Assembly (NCBI GenBank): GCA_001051155.2 | Contig: JYIP02000001.1 | Location: forward strand, 4,402,001-4,466,000 | Source: Chrysoporthe austroafricana | Taxonomy: Eukaryota > Ascomycota > Sordariomycetes > Diaporthales > Cryphonectriaceae | Length of the DNA stretch: 64,000 bases | Direction of reading: 5' to 3' | Part shown: positions 22,001-34,759 of the stretch, piece by piece | Layout of the letters: each line of letters starts with the position of its first letter | Numbering within the stretch: the stretch's first letter is position 1 | Translations under genes and position numbers: made by a program | Notes under the pieces: generated by a model | Told to the model about the DNA's origin: nothing | What the model saw: the letters and a program-made list of their open reading frames with translations, nothing else | The model's database searches: none

Positions 22001-25000
22001 TCGACGAGTAACCCATTGGACAAGTGGGAGAAGAGAGCTCGCGGATTTGTCGCACCATCAGCATCACGCGCGGGAGCATCCCGCAATTAACAGCCCTGCA
22101 GGAGGATTCGCATGAACAACAGGAGATGCAGTCACTTGTCTTAGGCCTCAAGTCAATGCCCTCCGCCATCTGGCCTCGAGAGCTGATGATAGCATTGAGA
22201 AGATGATGTGTCGGATAAGAAATGACGAAAACCTCCTGGGAAGAATCTGCCTGAAGGCTGAAGGTGGGATGACATACGATTGGGGGGGGGGGAGAGAAGG
22301 TGTGAGACTGTTCAGAGATAGCAGCAATCCTGGGCGAGGTGGTCTGGACTGATTAAAGTGATGAGTACCTTCTCGGCTGTCCTCCCGCTCCCTGGTGTAG
22401 GAGAACGGAAAGGGCCGATCGATGTTTTATTTTCCGACCACCCCCCGCCTGGCCCTGACCTCCCGTTGGCAGACGAACGGACTCGACACCGAAGTTCTAC
22501 AGTAAGGATCAGCTCTGCTTGGAAGTTTCGAGAACGATGTCCATAGTGATCTGAACGAGGCGGACGAGGTCTCTTGCCTCAGGCTGTGTTCTGTCCCACT
22601 GACAACCGATGCCTTCTCGGTAATTTGATGGACACGAGCTTCCGAGGAACCCGAGCTTCGCGTTGAGCTCCCAATCGAGAAGTACCTCGATGAGCTCCGA
22701 AAATCGTTTGTGGCTATAAAACCATAGTAGGCAATAATACCAGTAGTATCACATTTCTCATCCGTGATCTCCTGTGGTACCAGAGCAGGCATAGGCAGGC
22801 AACATCCCTTGGCTGATTCTACGGGCAGGCAGTTCATCGAAGTACTGCTATGTACTACCATAGTACCCTTGGTACAGAAGCCAAGCACTCAGTAAGGCGG
22901 GACGGTTGGACCACGCTTCCCGGATTGGAGCATAGTATTCAGTGCTGGCGTGTCAGGGGCATGGACAGGGGCAGAGACAGGGACGGTGACAGTGTGGAGG
23001 ATAAGGGATCAGGGATCAGAAGATCAGATGCCAAGGACCAGGCCTAGGGGAGAAGTTCGGCTCGACTCCCCTGGCCTATAGGGGACGTGGAGCTCTGCTG
23101 GTGAGCTCTAGAACGGGTTAGACCTCACACTGCTAGTCCTGATTCTGCACTGCACCTCACTCTCGTCACCCACGGCTGCCTCCCTCTGAACAGTGCTCCC
23201 TTGTTGGGTTCAACAACCACCAGCGCGTGGAGCCGCTATCTCTCCCCCCCCATCACAGTCACGGCCAAGGGATCTGACAAGAGCTCTACGACGCACGTCC
23301 ATGTCCACGCCCAAGCCCATAATCAAAATCAGAATCATCACGAAGTCTCACCCAATGTCACGCACCGTGACAAGAGGCCTTTCGGGCTGACTATCGACGG
23401 ATAATATGGCCGTTTTGAGGGCAATATCACAGATCTTATACCCCTGCCGTGGCCTTCATTGAGCAGCCGTCATTCTCCATCACCTCGCATTCCTCCACAG
23501 TCACGGTTCACCGCACAGTGATCACCGTGATTACCGTCACCCAACTCGGCCCCACGGCCCAGCATTTTGATATAGATTCCTGGCGCCCATATAGGTGGGT
23601 CCTTGGCAGTCGACCTGCCGTGGCTCCACCTGAGCAATCAGTGTTGGTGAGGAATGGGGCCCTCGACAGACAGTCCGGGGTGGTGTCTGGTCCCGGTTCT
23701 ATCACCCGGTGCGGCACCCGGCCACGACCCTGTCGATAGCAGCAGCAGACATCGCGACCGGTCTGGACTCGGGACTCTTGGACCCCGGAGGATCTGTGCT
23801 GCCCTCAGCTCTCTCTCCCCTTCGGCCGAGGTCATGTCCGAACAGACCCTCTGCCCCGGAACAGCGAGCCGCGCGGGCAATGTGACAAGTCACGCCAGCC
23901 CGAATCTCTACAGCCCTGCCTTCTTCGTATCGGTCCACCCAACGCTACTTGTGTGAGGCAAGGCCCGTGATGGATTGCTCCGGGACAACGTTCATCGACG
24001 TTGCCTCGTCATCTTTCCACCTGCCCTCATCGCGGCGATCTTTGGACCCGCCGGTGCGAAACCTTGGTCCGCCAAACCTCGTCACTTTGCATATGCAGGT
24101 GGATAGCGGGGAACCGTTCGATAAATTCTCCTTCGCTTATCCAGATACACGTCCCGTGCCCGGCGCATGCTATCTGCCACAGCAACATACGAGATCATCC
24201 GGCGACCCGTGACTGACTGGCATCTGCCCTGGTGCCTGGCCACCATAGGCCCTCGTCGCGACAGAGCAGGGCCATGGTCGACGCGATATCCCCGTCCACG
24301 CCCCCTTTCAGGAGGCTGAGAGCCTCAGAAGAGCGGCACTTCTCCACCGGGGCAGGGGCCGCTTTGCTTGGTTTGACAGGTTTGACATGCATGATGACAG
24401 GGCTCAACGCAATGCGAGCCGGGGCAGAGGAGGAGAACCTGACCCGTCTTTCATCAACCAACCTGCCAACCAACGGCTGTTCTTTCAGTACTTGCTCGCG
24501 CACACGAACCCTGGGGGCTGACCCCAGGCCCTCCTCATCGTCCATTGCGATTTTGACGTCCCAACACCCCTTGCAGGGTGGAGTCCGGGTCCATCCGCTA
24601 GAAGTCAATCCTTGATTGCCTTCCCGCTCCTACCTACGGATCCATTCATCCATTTATTAGCAGGAACTGACCAGAGGTTCATGGCGACACCACCGCTTTT
24701 CAGTGGGCAATGCCAGAATATAGGGCGCGGTGGTGGATAGAATTGTCGCGCTGAGGTTCGAAGACCACCGGGATTACTTGACGGGAGCATAAAATCCGTC
24801 GACCGGGTGCATTGTCTCAGCACTCTCTGGATGGCAGCATCTGAAACATTCCGACGCTTGTCTGCTCGAAACAAGACAAGACTAGTGGCGGTGACGTTAG
24901 AGCACTCCGACGTCAGCATTGACGAATATCAATCAGACCCTACGCATCAATCCTCAACCTCCCGCCATGGCCGCCATGGCAGCCGTGCAGAACATCCCTG

Positions 25001-27200
25001 TTTCTCGACGACGCTCACGAGCTACTGTTCTTGCTCATGAAGACAAGGGATTCATGTTATGCTGAAGCGAATTGCGATGTGCGCTCGTGTGTTCAAGCGA
25101 GACTCAGCAGCAGGGCGGCCGCTACCCGGCGCTACGCACCTAGTCTTCATGTCTGCTCCACCGCGTCTGTCCGCTCCTAGGGAGTTAAGGGGCTGGATGC
25201 ACCTGCGGTGGGCTTGCATGGCCGAGCGAATTTGACCGACTATCGCGTGGAACTACTGCAATAGTTCTCCAAGTAATGTGTAGGAGCCACCACCATACAA
25301 CCACCAGGGCTGGCGGTGGCCTCATCTGGAGGGAAGCTACCCAGCATACAACACTTACAAGTAAAGTGCCTCTCGGGCTGACCAAGGCCATCTACATCCG
25401 TACCTCCTGTGGAACCCGAATACGGGCTGTACGGAGACTACTGAGCATATTTTAGGGCCTGTGCTCAATGCTCTTAGGAAACATTGCGTCCACCCCGTCC
25501 TTCACATTGCATGGCGCCCGGAGCTCACAGAACCGGTCACCGGTATTCGCATGGTTCCGGTGGAGTATTGCCACACCTCTCCTTCTTTATTGACTGCCAC
25601 ATGGTGTTCCTGAGCCGTCGATAGACGACCCTTGGTCGTATGGCACAGGGGACTGAATCGGCACATGGCAGCGGTATACTGGACGATGAGCCCGAAACGC
25701 CAGGCAGTTCGCGTTGATTGGCAATGTCCAGAGCTGACAGACTACAATAAGCCAAAGCCGAATATCCAATACGCCACCAACGGACGCGATAGAGGTCAAC
25801 GTGATCTTCACGCTAGGAAATCATGGCAGGGAGAAGAAATTGCCTTGCAGGCTTTTGTGCCTTATCAAGAACTTACTCACCAGATGAACTGTTTGGGGTG
25901 TCGGGACCATCCTAGCCCTACCGTCTCTAGCTTTCGGCCTTAGATCTACTCCCCACACTTCGGTGGCCGTCATGGCTTCCAACACGTGGAGGTCCCACCC
26001 TTCTCTTTTTCTTCTTTTCCTTACCCTGTCCTTCCTCCTTCGCCTCCCGTTCTTTTTTCCTGAATTATGTAATACGCCGTCTTCTGATCTATATTGCTGT
26101 GTACGACGACTTTGACCTGCTGTCTCTGAGGCGCAGCATGCCCCATGCGAAAGTTCCGCGGCGTGCTGCGGCAGCGAGAACCGATTGTGCCGGTGCCGCG
26201 GAGTCGAGTCGAGTGGTATTTGCAGAAGCAACTATCAAAGCACCCGCAGCAAGGACTGCCGGACCGAAACCGCCAAGATCAAAGATGCAGAGAGTTCCCG
26301 GAATGCCAATTCCGCCTCGCCAGAGCTCATGCGGACTTGACTGCCGGGGAGCGAAAGCCCTCGGGCTCCTATATCGTCACATCCCCTGCAGCCATCAGCT
26401 AGGCGCGCCGGCTGAGGCGGCCAGCGGCTGCTCTCGCTGGGGATGCCCCTGTCTGTGATCCAGGGATAGGCTCATCTTACACAGTACATAATGCTCTGCA
26501 GGAGTACTGACTGCCCTCTCTGTATCGCCCCACAGACTGCAAACCGCACTGGAATCCGCGAGAGATGGAATCAAGCCAAGGGGAGTCTGACCTACTTTAG
26601 TCGGAGGACCAGAAACTACTCCGACGGACACGTTACTGCATCTGTGATGATCACACATCTTAAGGGGTAACGGTTCGCGAGTACGCACGGCTCCAGGCCA
26701 GACTGCGCCTCACACGTCGAGGCTCGCGCACGTTCATGCTCTGGATATGTGTGCGTTAGCTTTAAGCACTGGGCCGTGTACGGATTACTGAGCTACAACG
26801 TTTCTGCCAGTAATGTGCATCTTCTCGCCAGTGACACCTAAATGGCTTCGACGCGGTCTAGATTATCTTGGCCAAGCCTGGTTTTCCGGGTCTGCCTCCT
26901 GGGGATAGCATTTCCTGTGCAATGCCTCATGCATGGCAGTCAAAACGCCATGGAAGGCATCGTGGTGATGGCTCGAGAATTGTCGGATCACCTAGGCGAG
27001 CGATCTCACGTCCGCTGGGGGCCGCGAGGCTCCGATACGAACCGAATCTTGCCAAATACTGCAGCAGCATTGACATTCAAGCGTCAACCCTGTGGTTTCT
27101 CAGTATCCACCTCAGATCCCCAGCCTGGTCGGACTTGAAGCTTGACCCGGTTTACCCTGCTCTTATTAAGCCAAGGCAACATGGCGCACACCCACACCTT
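22001..27200. other. Gene-empty region, middle part
   Basis: Again no supported gene. GTACTA-rich short palindromes occur at about 22,720-22,880. A frame at 23,449-23,739 includes a short TVTVHRTVITVITV stretch recalling Thr/Val tracts of secreted fungal proteins, but has no signal peptide or continuation. Opposed frames of about 130 codons at 24,195-24,615 are mutually antisense. Long non-coding transcripts or small genes cannot be excluded from sequence alone. Confidence 0.45.
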
Positions 27201-30200
27201 GCCCCGAATCGACCCACTGATCCTCCTTATGTCAACAGCTGTCAATACTCACCTTGACTGACCTGAAATTCCTGTTCGACTGTGCTTGTAAGCCTCTATT
27301 GCCCTCGAAAGAATGCATTATTCCCCCCTGCTCCAACCTCAAGATGCCCAGCTTTTTTTTTTTTCTTTCTTTTTTCCCTTTTCCCCCCAAGGCTCACTTT
27401 CTTTCTTTGGATTCTCTAGGTACTTTCAAACTCAGGAGGCCCTCATGTGCCAGAGCAAAGCAGACACCCACATCCACCTGCTGCTCACCTACGGGCCGCG
27501 GATGGAAGCAAGGTGCTGACATGCACACAATCACCAGCGCCTGGCCGTTGTGTTTCCCGCTAGGCTCGGGGCGGCTGCCCGGCCCAGACTCTACAGCCGT
27601 TGCAAACGGGCCCCCGCTGACCCATCAATATGTCCCATACAGGCCAGTGCGTGGGGCATATCACGCCAACACAAGCCTTGAACAAAAATCTCCGGGCTCG
27701 GGAACAAAACGCAGCCTCTCGTGTACGACTCTCACGTTTCCCAGCTGGCAATACTTAAAAGGCTTGCGTAGCTTGGCCGAGGCGGAGGCTTGACACGTTT
27801 CTTCCGCGGAGCTGCAGAAAGGCCACCGAGTAATGCTAGGTTGGAAATTTACAAGCCTCCAACTGATCCCTCCCGTGACAATGTTCAATGTGGCCGCCTG
27901 GCTTGATGGTTCAAGACCCAAACTCGCACTCTCAGACTGGCCGTGCCTTGTAGTAGATTAGGTCCGGCTTTGCCATCTTCATCTTCACAGGCAATTCTCA
28001 ACGCACACGTTTCAACCTTATTTTGCCTATAACTGTCGAGAGCCATAAGGTAGTGTGGCAAATTATGAAACTGGATACAGTACCTCGAGCTGGTGGTCAG
28101 TTGCAAGACTTGCAAGGGTCCGGGGTAATCGGGAGGATGACTTACACAGGCATTGTGAATACAGCCCCCCACCCACAGTGTTCAAATGCCTTATTCCAGG
28201 TATCTACCCACCAAGCCAGCCTCCCCTGCCTATATGGGGAGACTCCTGGTTCCTGATGTCTTCGTCTCCATTCAGAACGGCAGTACGTACCTCGTAACGC
28301 GGATATCATCTGTCGTGAAAACCAGGGCTGGCCCCAAAAAGGCTTCTGAAGTTTCTCGAACGTCGCAACCAGCACGGCCAACTCTTTCTGCTAGTCGACT
28401 TCAGGATCTTCATATCATCTCGACTCTGCCGTTCAAGAGAAGCAGACGGACATTCGCCATCTCTCGCGGGGACCCGAGGAACTGCCTGCCAGGCCCCGGT
28501 GATTGATGCCACTCATTCATCCCAGATCCACGATCATGCTGACCGACCTATAATACCTTCTATAACTCGTCACCACTCTTGCGTCTTTTAGCCATCTACC
28601 CCTCGGCGCCCATAAACTGCTACTGCGCTGCCTAGTGGTGTAATGCGCCTGACCAACCTGACCAACCTGACCACCGCCGTCTTTGGATCACCAGCCGCGC
28701 ATCAGACACACCTTACCCTTTGGTGTTCCGAATCCCACGGTACCGAAGTCCGATTTACGATCGTCTGAAGACTCCGGACGCGACCGACTCACACATTCAA
28801 GAACAGCTCATCGCTAAATACGCCGCCGCCGAAGAGGGAACGTCTCGTATGGGCAAGCCCGAGGATCTCTGGCGTGCCTGCTCCTTCGACAAAACCAGCC
28901 CAGTGGTTTAGCATACAAACGAAGCTTTGCTCTTCTCGTGCCGTGGGTTCTCGATCCCACCTTCGTCCCGGACCAAAATTTGCTCAACTACGGGGACCTG
29001 TCGACGTTGTTCCTGCTGCATGCGTCGCATTAGACCGTCTGCCTCTTGTCACACCGAAAAGTCTATCAATTCCCGGATCTGGACTGGTAGCTACTACTGT
29101 TCGAGTGCCTCCTCTGAAGGCTGTTCTGCCCGAACAACACTTGCTTCCGATTTCTATCCCTTTCCAGGCGGCGACGACCGAAGGCAAAACCCGAGACGGC
29201 TCTGAGGGAACCGCTGGATCCTGTCTGGTGGAGAGGGATACGCCACCGGATTAGAAATCTGGGGATGAGCCAGGAACAACATATTTCTCCACAGGCGCAC
29301 ACTATTTGACTTCCGCATTGGCTCACCACGGAAGTCACACTGCCCAATCTGGGCCTGTACTTTGCACTACTGCCCGAGTTGTGCCATCCCTCCCGCCGCT
29401 CCCCTTTCGGCCCTCCTTGGCTTCTTCCTCGTCCCGGCGCGGCTTCACTCTGCTGGCATCTGCCAGACTCATCGTGCCAGCCGATCTGCCGTACCGACCG
29501 TGGGCACTCCACCCCTGTCCCCGTCCACTGAAAGGTAAGTCACTCCCGCGATCCAACCCAAGCAGACGGAAACTCAATCTTGTTTCGACCACGCTTTTCT
29601 GAATACCGCGCCTAGCCCTTGGCTGGCAGGCCTGCTTGCTCCAGTGACAGCATGCCCCCAGGTTCCGGGACTGCCCTGCCGGCTCACCTGCTGCTGTGGT
29701 GGTAATCACACACATATCAACTACGCCCTGCCCACGCCACTCCCTATATGGCGGTCATCCTTGATGAAGAAACCTTTCTTATACACATTTGATCTGAATT
29801 TGCTCTACGACCATACATGGCCTTCCCTGGTCGTTGTTATTTATCATTATTCACTTTTTTGTTTCTCTCCTAGGCCTGTTTGTTGATGGCTGCTCACATT
29901 CGGAGACGACATCAACTAGCCTCGATGACTGTGTGCTGACACGTGGGGTCTTTTAGAATAAAGTTTGCTGGGACTTGGACATCAGACCCATCAAAGAATC
30001 ATTGTGTGAAGCATTCATCAACTTGAAGACCTTCCTCGCGATACCAACCCACGAAATCTTCGAAGACATCTTACAAGTCTCATCTACTCATTACTCACGC
30101 TCAGCCTTGTCTTGCGTCTTCTCCCTATCACTTGAGTCCTGCCTTGATCAGATCCCTCTTGGAGTCCGAGGCAGCATCGCATTCGAACAGTCCGTTGCTA

Positions 30201-30959
30201 CAACGCTGACAAGCGACAGAGCTCAAGGCGAGAACAGCCAACTTATCGACAAGATCAACCGACTCTTGAAGCTCGGTCTTTGGCTTAGCCTCTCCTGACT
30301 CCCCCAAATCCGCGTTGCAAGGACCCGTGGCCATTCGATATCGAAGGTACTTGTCGCGATCGGAAGCACAAGCCGACAGCTTCGATAAAATTCTCCACGA
30401 AGCTGCTTGCCGTCCAAATACGAAACGTGAGGATAAAGACCAGACGGCTACGACTAGTGCCACTGCTTTGTTGTCTTGGAGGTCAGTACCAACGTTACTC
30501 CCTTTCCCCAATCAGATGGCTTGTTCAAGTCTCTTGTGCGGTCCTGGAATTGCCTGGCCCAGGCTGCACTTTAATGTTAAAAGTAAAGCGACTCAAAGAT
30601 TCGGAACGTCCGTTAGAACGCTACGGGAGAGAGGTATCACTGTCCATTTGCTTCAGAGGCACTGGAATGAAACTCTTCTTTAGCTGACTTGGCTGATCGG
30701 ATGGTTGGCTTGTCGCAGAAGCTTTTGCACAATTTCGAGGTTGATCGGGTTGGATGGTGGACGGACGCAAAATTGCTAACATCCTGCATCGTAGGTAAAC
30801 AGCAAAGCGCGACTGTGCCCTGACGCAAGTCCCTCTTGGGAAGAGGCGATTGAATACTGTGCTGAAAACCTGAAAACATCATTCCTATCTTCAACCACAA
30901 TAAGCGGCGCCCGATCGAACACATCAGAGAGCCCAGTTCGTGGGGCGCAGATTTCCAGA
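27201..30959 (+). promoter_or_regulatory. Promoter and probable spliced 5' leader of the velvet gene
   Basis: The stretch before the velvet start codon has strong pyrimidine tracts (27,352-27,388) and two well-formed candidate leader introns. The first, 29,535-29,956, has donor GTAAGT, branch CTGAC at 29,936-29,940 and acceptor TTTTAG. The second, 30,482-30,795, has donor GTCAGT, branch GCTAAC at 30,775-30,780 and acceptor GTAG. Several upstream ATGs occur, including a 107-codon frame at 29,975-30,298. Long leaders with upstream ORFs are common for fungal developmental regulators. The introns are inferred from consensus only. Confidence 0.4.
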
Positions 30960-32369
30960 TTGGCCGTAAACATGACGTCTTACGACTTCGGGGGCTCCCA
31001 GCAATGGGGTTCTTTGTATTCAATGGGTGGAGCATCACACAGTCTTCTTCCACAGGTTTCTCAACCAGTACAGTCCTCTTGGGATCACAGCTCGCCGTAC
31101 CGCTTAACAGTGAAGCAACAGCCGGAAAGAGCTAAGGCAGCCAACGCGAAAGACAAGGACCGGAAGCCTGTTGACCCACCACCGATTTTGCAGCTCGACG
31201 TTGACCCAGGTCAAGATCCGCTCCAGGTGTACATAACATCTCCTTACCTATTTGTGCAGACCTTCCTGATTGGGGCGACCGAATCCGACCCAGAACCGGA
31301 CTTGAATTCGTTGACGGGGAACACCTGCACGAGCGGGCATGTCGTTAAAGACGACAGAGGGGTCCACAACATGATGTTCTGTTTAAACGACATATCGGTC
31401 AAGAAGGAAGGGACCTACCGCCTTAAATTCTGCTTATTCAAGCTCAACACGACGACAGGAGACGCCGAAACCCTTACATCAATCTGCTCACAGCCGTTCA
31501 CGACCTACAGTGGCAGACATTTTCCAGGAATGTCAGAGTCAACATCAATGACAAGATTGCTTGTCGACGCTGGTGTTCGCCTGCGCCTCAGGAAAGAATC
31601 CAAAGCCATGAGCACCAAGAAGAAGAACAATGCGTTTGCACAAATGATGGGACGAAGGGGCCAGGGCGGCGACGATGACGAGGACCGCCCAGTGAAGCGT
31701 GTGCGCTCCGAGTCCGGGGACAAGGACCCTATGTCCTTGTACTCGAAACACGGCAGCTTTTCCACATCACACTCGTACACCGGACACTCGACTCCTTCGA
31801 CATCGATGGCCCACTACCCGGGCACTTTTCACGCTGTCACTTCTTCGCCGAGCCAAAGCATGGCACCTATAGGCTCCATATCTGGTCATTATGGCTCTAA
31901 TTTGCAACTTGGCCTAGACACTGCCGTCAATCACTACCACAGTCCCCCTTCTGCCGGGTCAAGCTACCAGTCACCCGGACGGCAGTCACCTTCGACAGCC
32001 TACCCGCTGCACGGCACTGCAGCATCCTCTCAGAGTCTCTTGACAGCGACGAGCCCGCTCGGACAATTCAGCGGCAGCCACGCTGCACACGGCACTGTGC
32101 TGCCCCCAGTTGATAAAATGGGAGGGTCGCACGGCAGCTCGTCACCCGACCTGAACTACACGACCGCTGCAAACTACAATGGTGGTTACATGCCCTCGAA
32201 CAGCTCGAGGACGCTACCTGGGGTGCAAGCCCAGCGGTCGGGCAGCATCGTCGGCCCCGGAAGCTTGCAGTTGAGGATGGCCCAGCCGGGGCTGCCGCAC
32301 GGCCAGAGCGGCTACGGTGAGGGCAACATTTTTGAGCCTTACAATTATGGGCCGAGGGATGGTCATTGA
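30960..32369 (+). CDS. vosA: Velvet-family regulator, VosA-like
   Basis: Predicted nuclear regulator of sporulation, spore maturation and secondary metabolism, which acts alone or with VelB in the family. It is intronless and 469 residues long, from ATG 30,960 (a second ATG is at 30,972) to TGA. The velvet domain spans about residues 45-220. It begins YRLTVKQQPERAKAANAKDK, continues with RKPVDPPPILQLDV and ends FPGMSESTSMTRLLVDAGVRLRLRKE. It is continuous, without the large internal insertion typical of VelB, and the end FPGM-ES...GV-LRLRKE favours VosA/Ryp2 over VelC or VeA. A basic Lys/Arg stretch (KKKNNAFAQ; VKRVRS at about 215-245) is a likely nuclear signal. The C-terminal half is Ser/Gly/His/Tyr-rich and disordered, consistent with the activation domain of VosA proteins. 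The family is certain; the VosA assignment is likely, by motif comparison only. Confidence 0.9.
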   Translation: MAVNMTSYDFGGSQQWGSLYSMGGASHSLLPQVSQPVQSSWDHSSPYRLTVKQQPERAKAANAKDKDRKPVDPPPILQLDVDPGQDPLQVYITSPYLFVQTFLIGATESDPEPDLNSLTGNTCTSGHVVKDDRGVHNMMFCLNDISVKKEGTYRLKFCLFKLNTTTGDAETLTSICSQPFTTYSGRHFPGMSESTSMTRLLVDAGVRLRLRKESKAMSTKKKNNAFAQMMGRRGQGGDDDEDRPVKRVRSESGDKDPMSLYSKHGSFSTSHSYTGHSTPSTSMAHYPGTFHAVTSSPSQSMAPIGSISGHYGSNLQLGLDTAVNHYHSPPSAGSSYQSPGRQSPSTAYPLHGTAASSQSLLTATSPLGQFSGSHAAHGTVLPPVDKMGGSHGSSSPDLNYTTAANYNGGYMPSNSSRTLPGVQAQRSGSIVGPGSLQLRMAQPGLPHGQSGYGEGNIFEPYNYGPRDGH

Positions 32370-33577
32370 CAAGGGCTGAAGCCCTTGGGCGTCGGCGGAA
32401 GCTGATGTGTGAAGGGGACAAGCAAACCAGACAAGTCTCCTCCCCTCCCTTTCAGCTCGGGGGCTGAACCATAAAGGCTCTCTACATTGTATCCTCAATC
32501 AGGCGATTTTGGAAACCCACCTCCCATGCGGTCATTCTACAAGACCGTTACCTCATTGCAGCATGTCGTACTTCCGCATGGTTTGGCAGATATGGAACAA
32601 TTTCCCAGATTTGACGAAGCACCGCAAGGAATTCTTCAAGATACCCCAATATAACCTTTCACCTTTCCTTTCTAAGACGTTTCCTATTAGCATTTAACAA
32701 GGATAATTCTGCCCATGTGCCAGCATACCTCTGGAGAGGTCTGGGACGGAAGGCATCTGACGGTCTTGTTGCATTTATGGGGGACGATTACGAAATTAGC
32801 CCTCTCCTACACAAGCACCATATTATTCATATTTTCCTTGAACATAGTTTCCTTCTTTTCTATTCCTTGGCAAAGGCATCTATATTCAGCCACCTATCAG
32901 GGATTGCTTCTTATCATCTTCTCAAAAGTGTGTTGTGGGCCGTTTTAGGTTTCGGAGATCGAAGTGAGCTTGGGACGGGGTCTGGAATCTAGGGGTAGGC
33001 CGGATCGCGAGCGTCATTGGTAATGATGAATGCAGGAGGTGGGAAAAGAGACGGAAGATCTGGAAGCTGTGCAAGCAGAGCCACGATTTAGACGTGACAC
33101 GGCAGACAGACACCGGGTAAGAGGGCAGAGATAGCTAGCACCTTGCCTAACGACCTCGCGAAATGAATCCATTCTTTGTCCCAGCTTCGCTACCCGACAC
33201 AGCATACTAGTGAGCAGGTTGTCACTGCCCATGGGATCCTGAAAGCTCTCTCACTCTCTACACGCATTCACTTACGCCTTGGAGCTTTTATCTTGCGAGC
33301 GAGCGCCTTAATGCTGTGTGCCGCCAATAACCGCCCTGAACTTGGAGATCCGAGTCAGCGCTGGATTGACTTGCCGGACCTTGATATATAGTTCCGGTGA
33401 AATAGCCGGTTCAGGATGCATGAAGCGTGTGCTCCTTCTCAAGATAATTACCCAGAAACCGAATGATCTCCCAGCTGCGGCTGAAGTCGAACAACGCGTA
33501 TCTACTAATCCTCCATGTGTCTGCAGCGACACAGGCATCCATCTGTAGGCGACAGGATAAACAGTCTCTAGTGTTTC
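32370..33577. other. Intergenic region between velvet and hydrolase genes
   Basis: About 1.2 kb of 3' flank of the velvet gene and promoter of the hydrolase. It is T-rich around 32,560-32,950. The frames seen (up to 91 codons) overlap one another and lack motifs. No gene supported. Confidence 0.6.
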
Positions 33578-34759
33578 ATGATGGCGTCATCAGAAAGCAT
33601 CGTAAACCCGCTTCACACCTCAGTGGTCGGCCAGGTCGATCCAGATTTCGCGAGGGTATACAACAAGTACCAAGGTGACACTACTATCGGGAATTCACGA
33701 CACCTGAGCCGGTAGCTAACGGCCTCAAAGCGCCTAGATTGCGAGCAGACCAAGTGCCCTACGAGGTTTATAACCAAGACCGGCCGAAATACACCGTTCC
33801 CACTCATGAGATCGAAGGACCCATCGCAGAAGTCGAGAGCGTAACCTTCCACAAGGTCCCCGTGACGCATCCACGAGGCGAGATCTCAGTCCAGGTCATC
33901 AGGCCCACTGCTGCCGCCGTCTCCAGCGGCAGACTCGAAAAGGACGGTCTCCTCCCAGCGTACATCGACTTCCACGGCGGCGGCTTCGTGATCGGCTCGC
34001 TGGCCACGGACGTCAACTTCTGCCGCGCCGTGGCCCACCATGTCGGCTGCATCGTGGTCAACGTCGACTACCGGCTCGCGCCCGACCAGCCGCACCCGAC
34101 GCCGGTGCTGGACAGCTGCGACGCGCTGCGGTGGGTGGCCGTCGGCGCGCGGGGTCTCGGCATCGACGCGGGCCGGCTGGCAGTTGGGCGGGTTCTCGGC
34201 CGGGGGCTGTCTCGCCGCCGCGCTGGCCCTGATGGCGAGGGGGGGCCCGGACATCCCACCGTTGAGGCTGCAGGTCCTCGTTGTTCCCGTCCTGGACTGC
34301 CGGTTCGTGCCGGAGGAGGGCGGGTGTGACCCTGGTTCGACGCCTTACGCTTCCTACGTGTCGTTGCACAACGCGCCGTGTCTGCCAATGCAGCGCATAA
34401 TATGGTTCTACAATCTCTGGTTGGGCAGGGGCGAGGACAGGCCTGAGAACGCAAGAGACTTTCGTGCGTCGCCGATGGCGGCAGCCTCGCACGCGGGTCT
34501 TGCTCCGGCGAGCATTCACTGTGCCGAGCTGGACCCGCTGGTCGACGAGGGCGAAGCATACCACAAATTGCTGGTGGACGCCGGGACGCCAAGCGAGTTG
34601 ACGGTCTACAAGGGAGTTGGGCACCCCTTTGGGCATTGGGCCGGCGAGCTCTCGGTCGCGAGGGAGTTCATGAAGAATACCTACGCGGCGTTGCGGAAGG
34701 CCTTCAGTTCAGCCGACGGAGAGACTAGAGGTGGTATTGCTGACCAGGGGCGATGCTAA
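33578..34759 (+). pseudogene. Alpha/beta-hydrolase (HSL/GDXG-type esterase) with a one-base frameshift
   Basis: Esterase/lipase-like serine hydrolase. Exon 1, 33,578-33,674, encodes ...VDPDFARVYNKYQ. The probable intron is 33,675-33,730 (donor GTGACA, branch CTAAC 33,716-33,720, acceptor AAG), and exon 2 continues RLRADQVPYEVYN. The oxyanion motif HGGGF is at 33,973-33,987, followed by NVDYRLAPDQPHPTPVLD, a family hallmark. The nucleophile elbow GFSAGG lies at about 34,190-34,207 but in the next frame, because GGG at 34,186-34,188 carries one base too many. Translated as written, the protein would stop at 34,329, losing Ser, Asp (ELDPLVDE) and His (GVGHPFGHW), all of which are intact in the other frame up to TAA 34,757-34,759. 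The good state of the rest, and a GC-rich context, make a sequencing or assembly indel at least as likely as a true pseudogene. The AAG acceptor is less usual. Confidence 0.8.

Noticed and set aside
21573..22169. 198-codon - strand frame in the gene-empty region
   Set aside because: Ser/Pro/Cys-rich without domain signs and overlapped by + strand frames; not enough to call a gene.
23449..23739. Frame with a TVTV-type tract resembling secreted Thr/Val-rich proteins
   Set aside because: The tract is short, there is no signal peptide or GPI signal, and the frame soon becomes random-looking.
24700..24790. Possible tRNA B box (GAGGTTCGAAGACC)
   Set aside because: Spacing after the GTTCGA core is wrong, and no A box or cloverleaf arms surround it.
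33675..33730. A second frameshift near the N-terminus of the hydrolase
   Set aside because: The frame change is explained by a 56-bp intron with CTAAC branch point, and the spliced product (YNKYQ-APRLRADQVP) fits the family better than a read-through.
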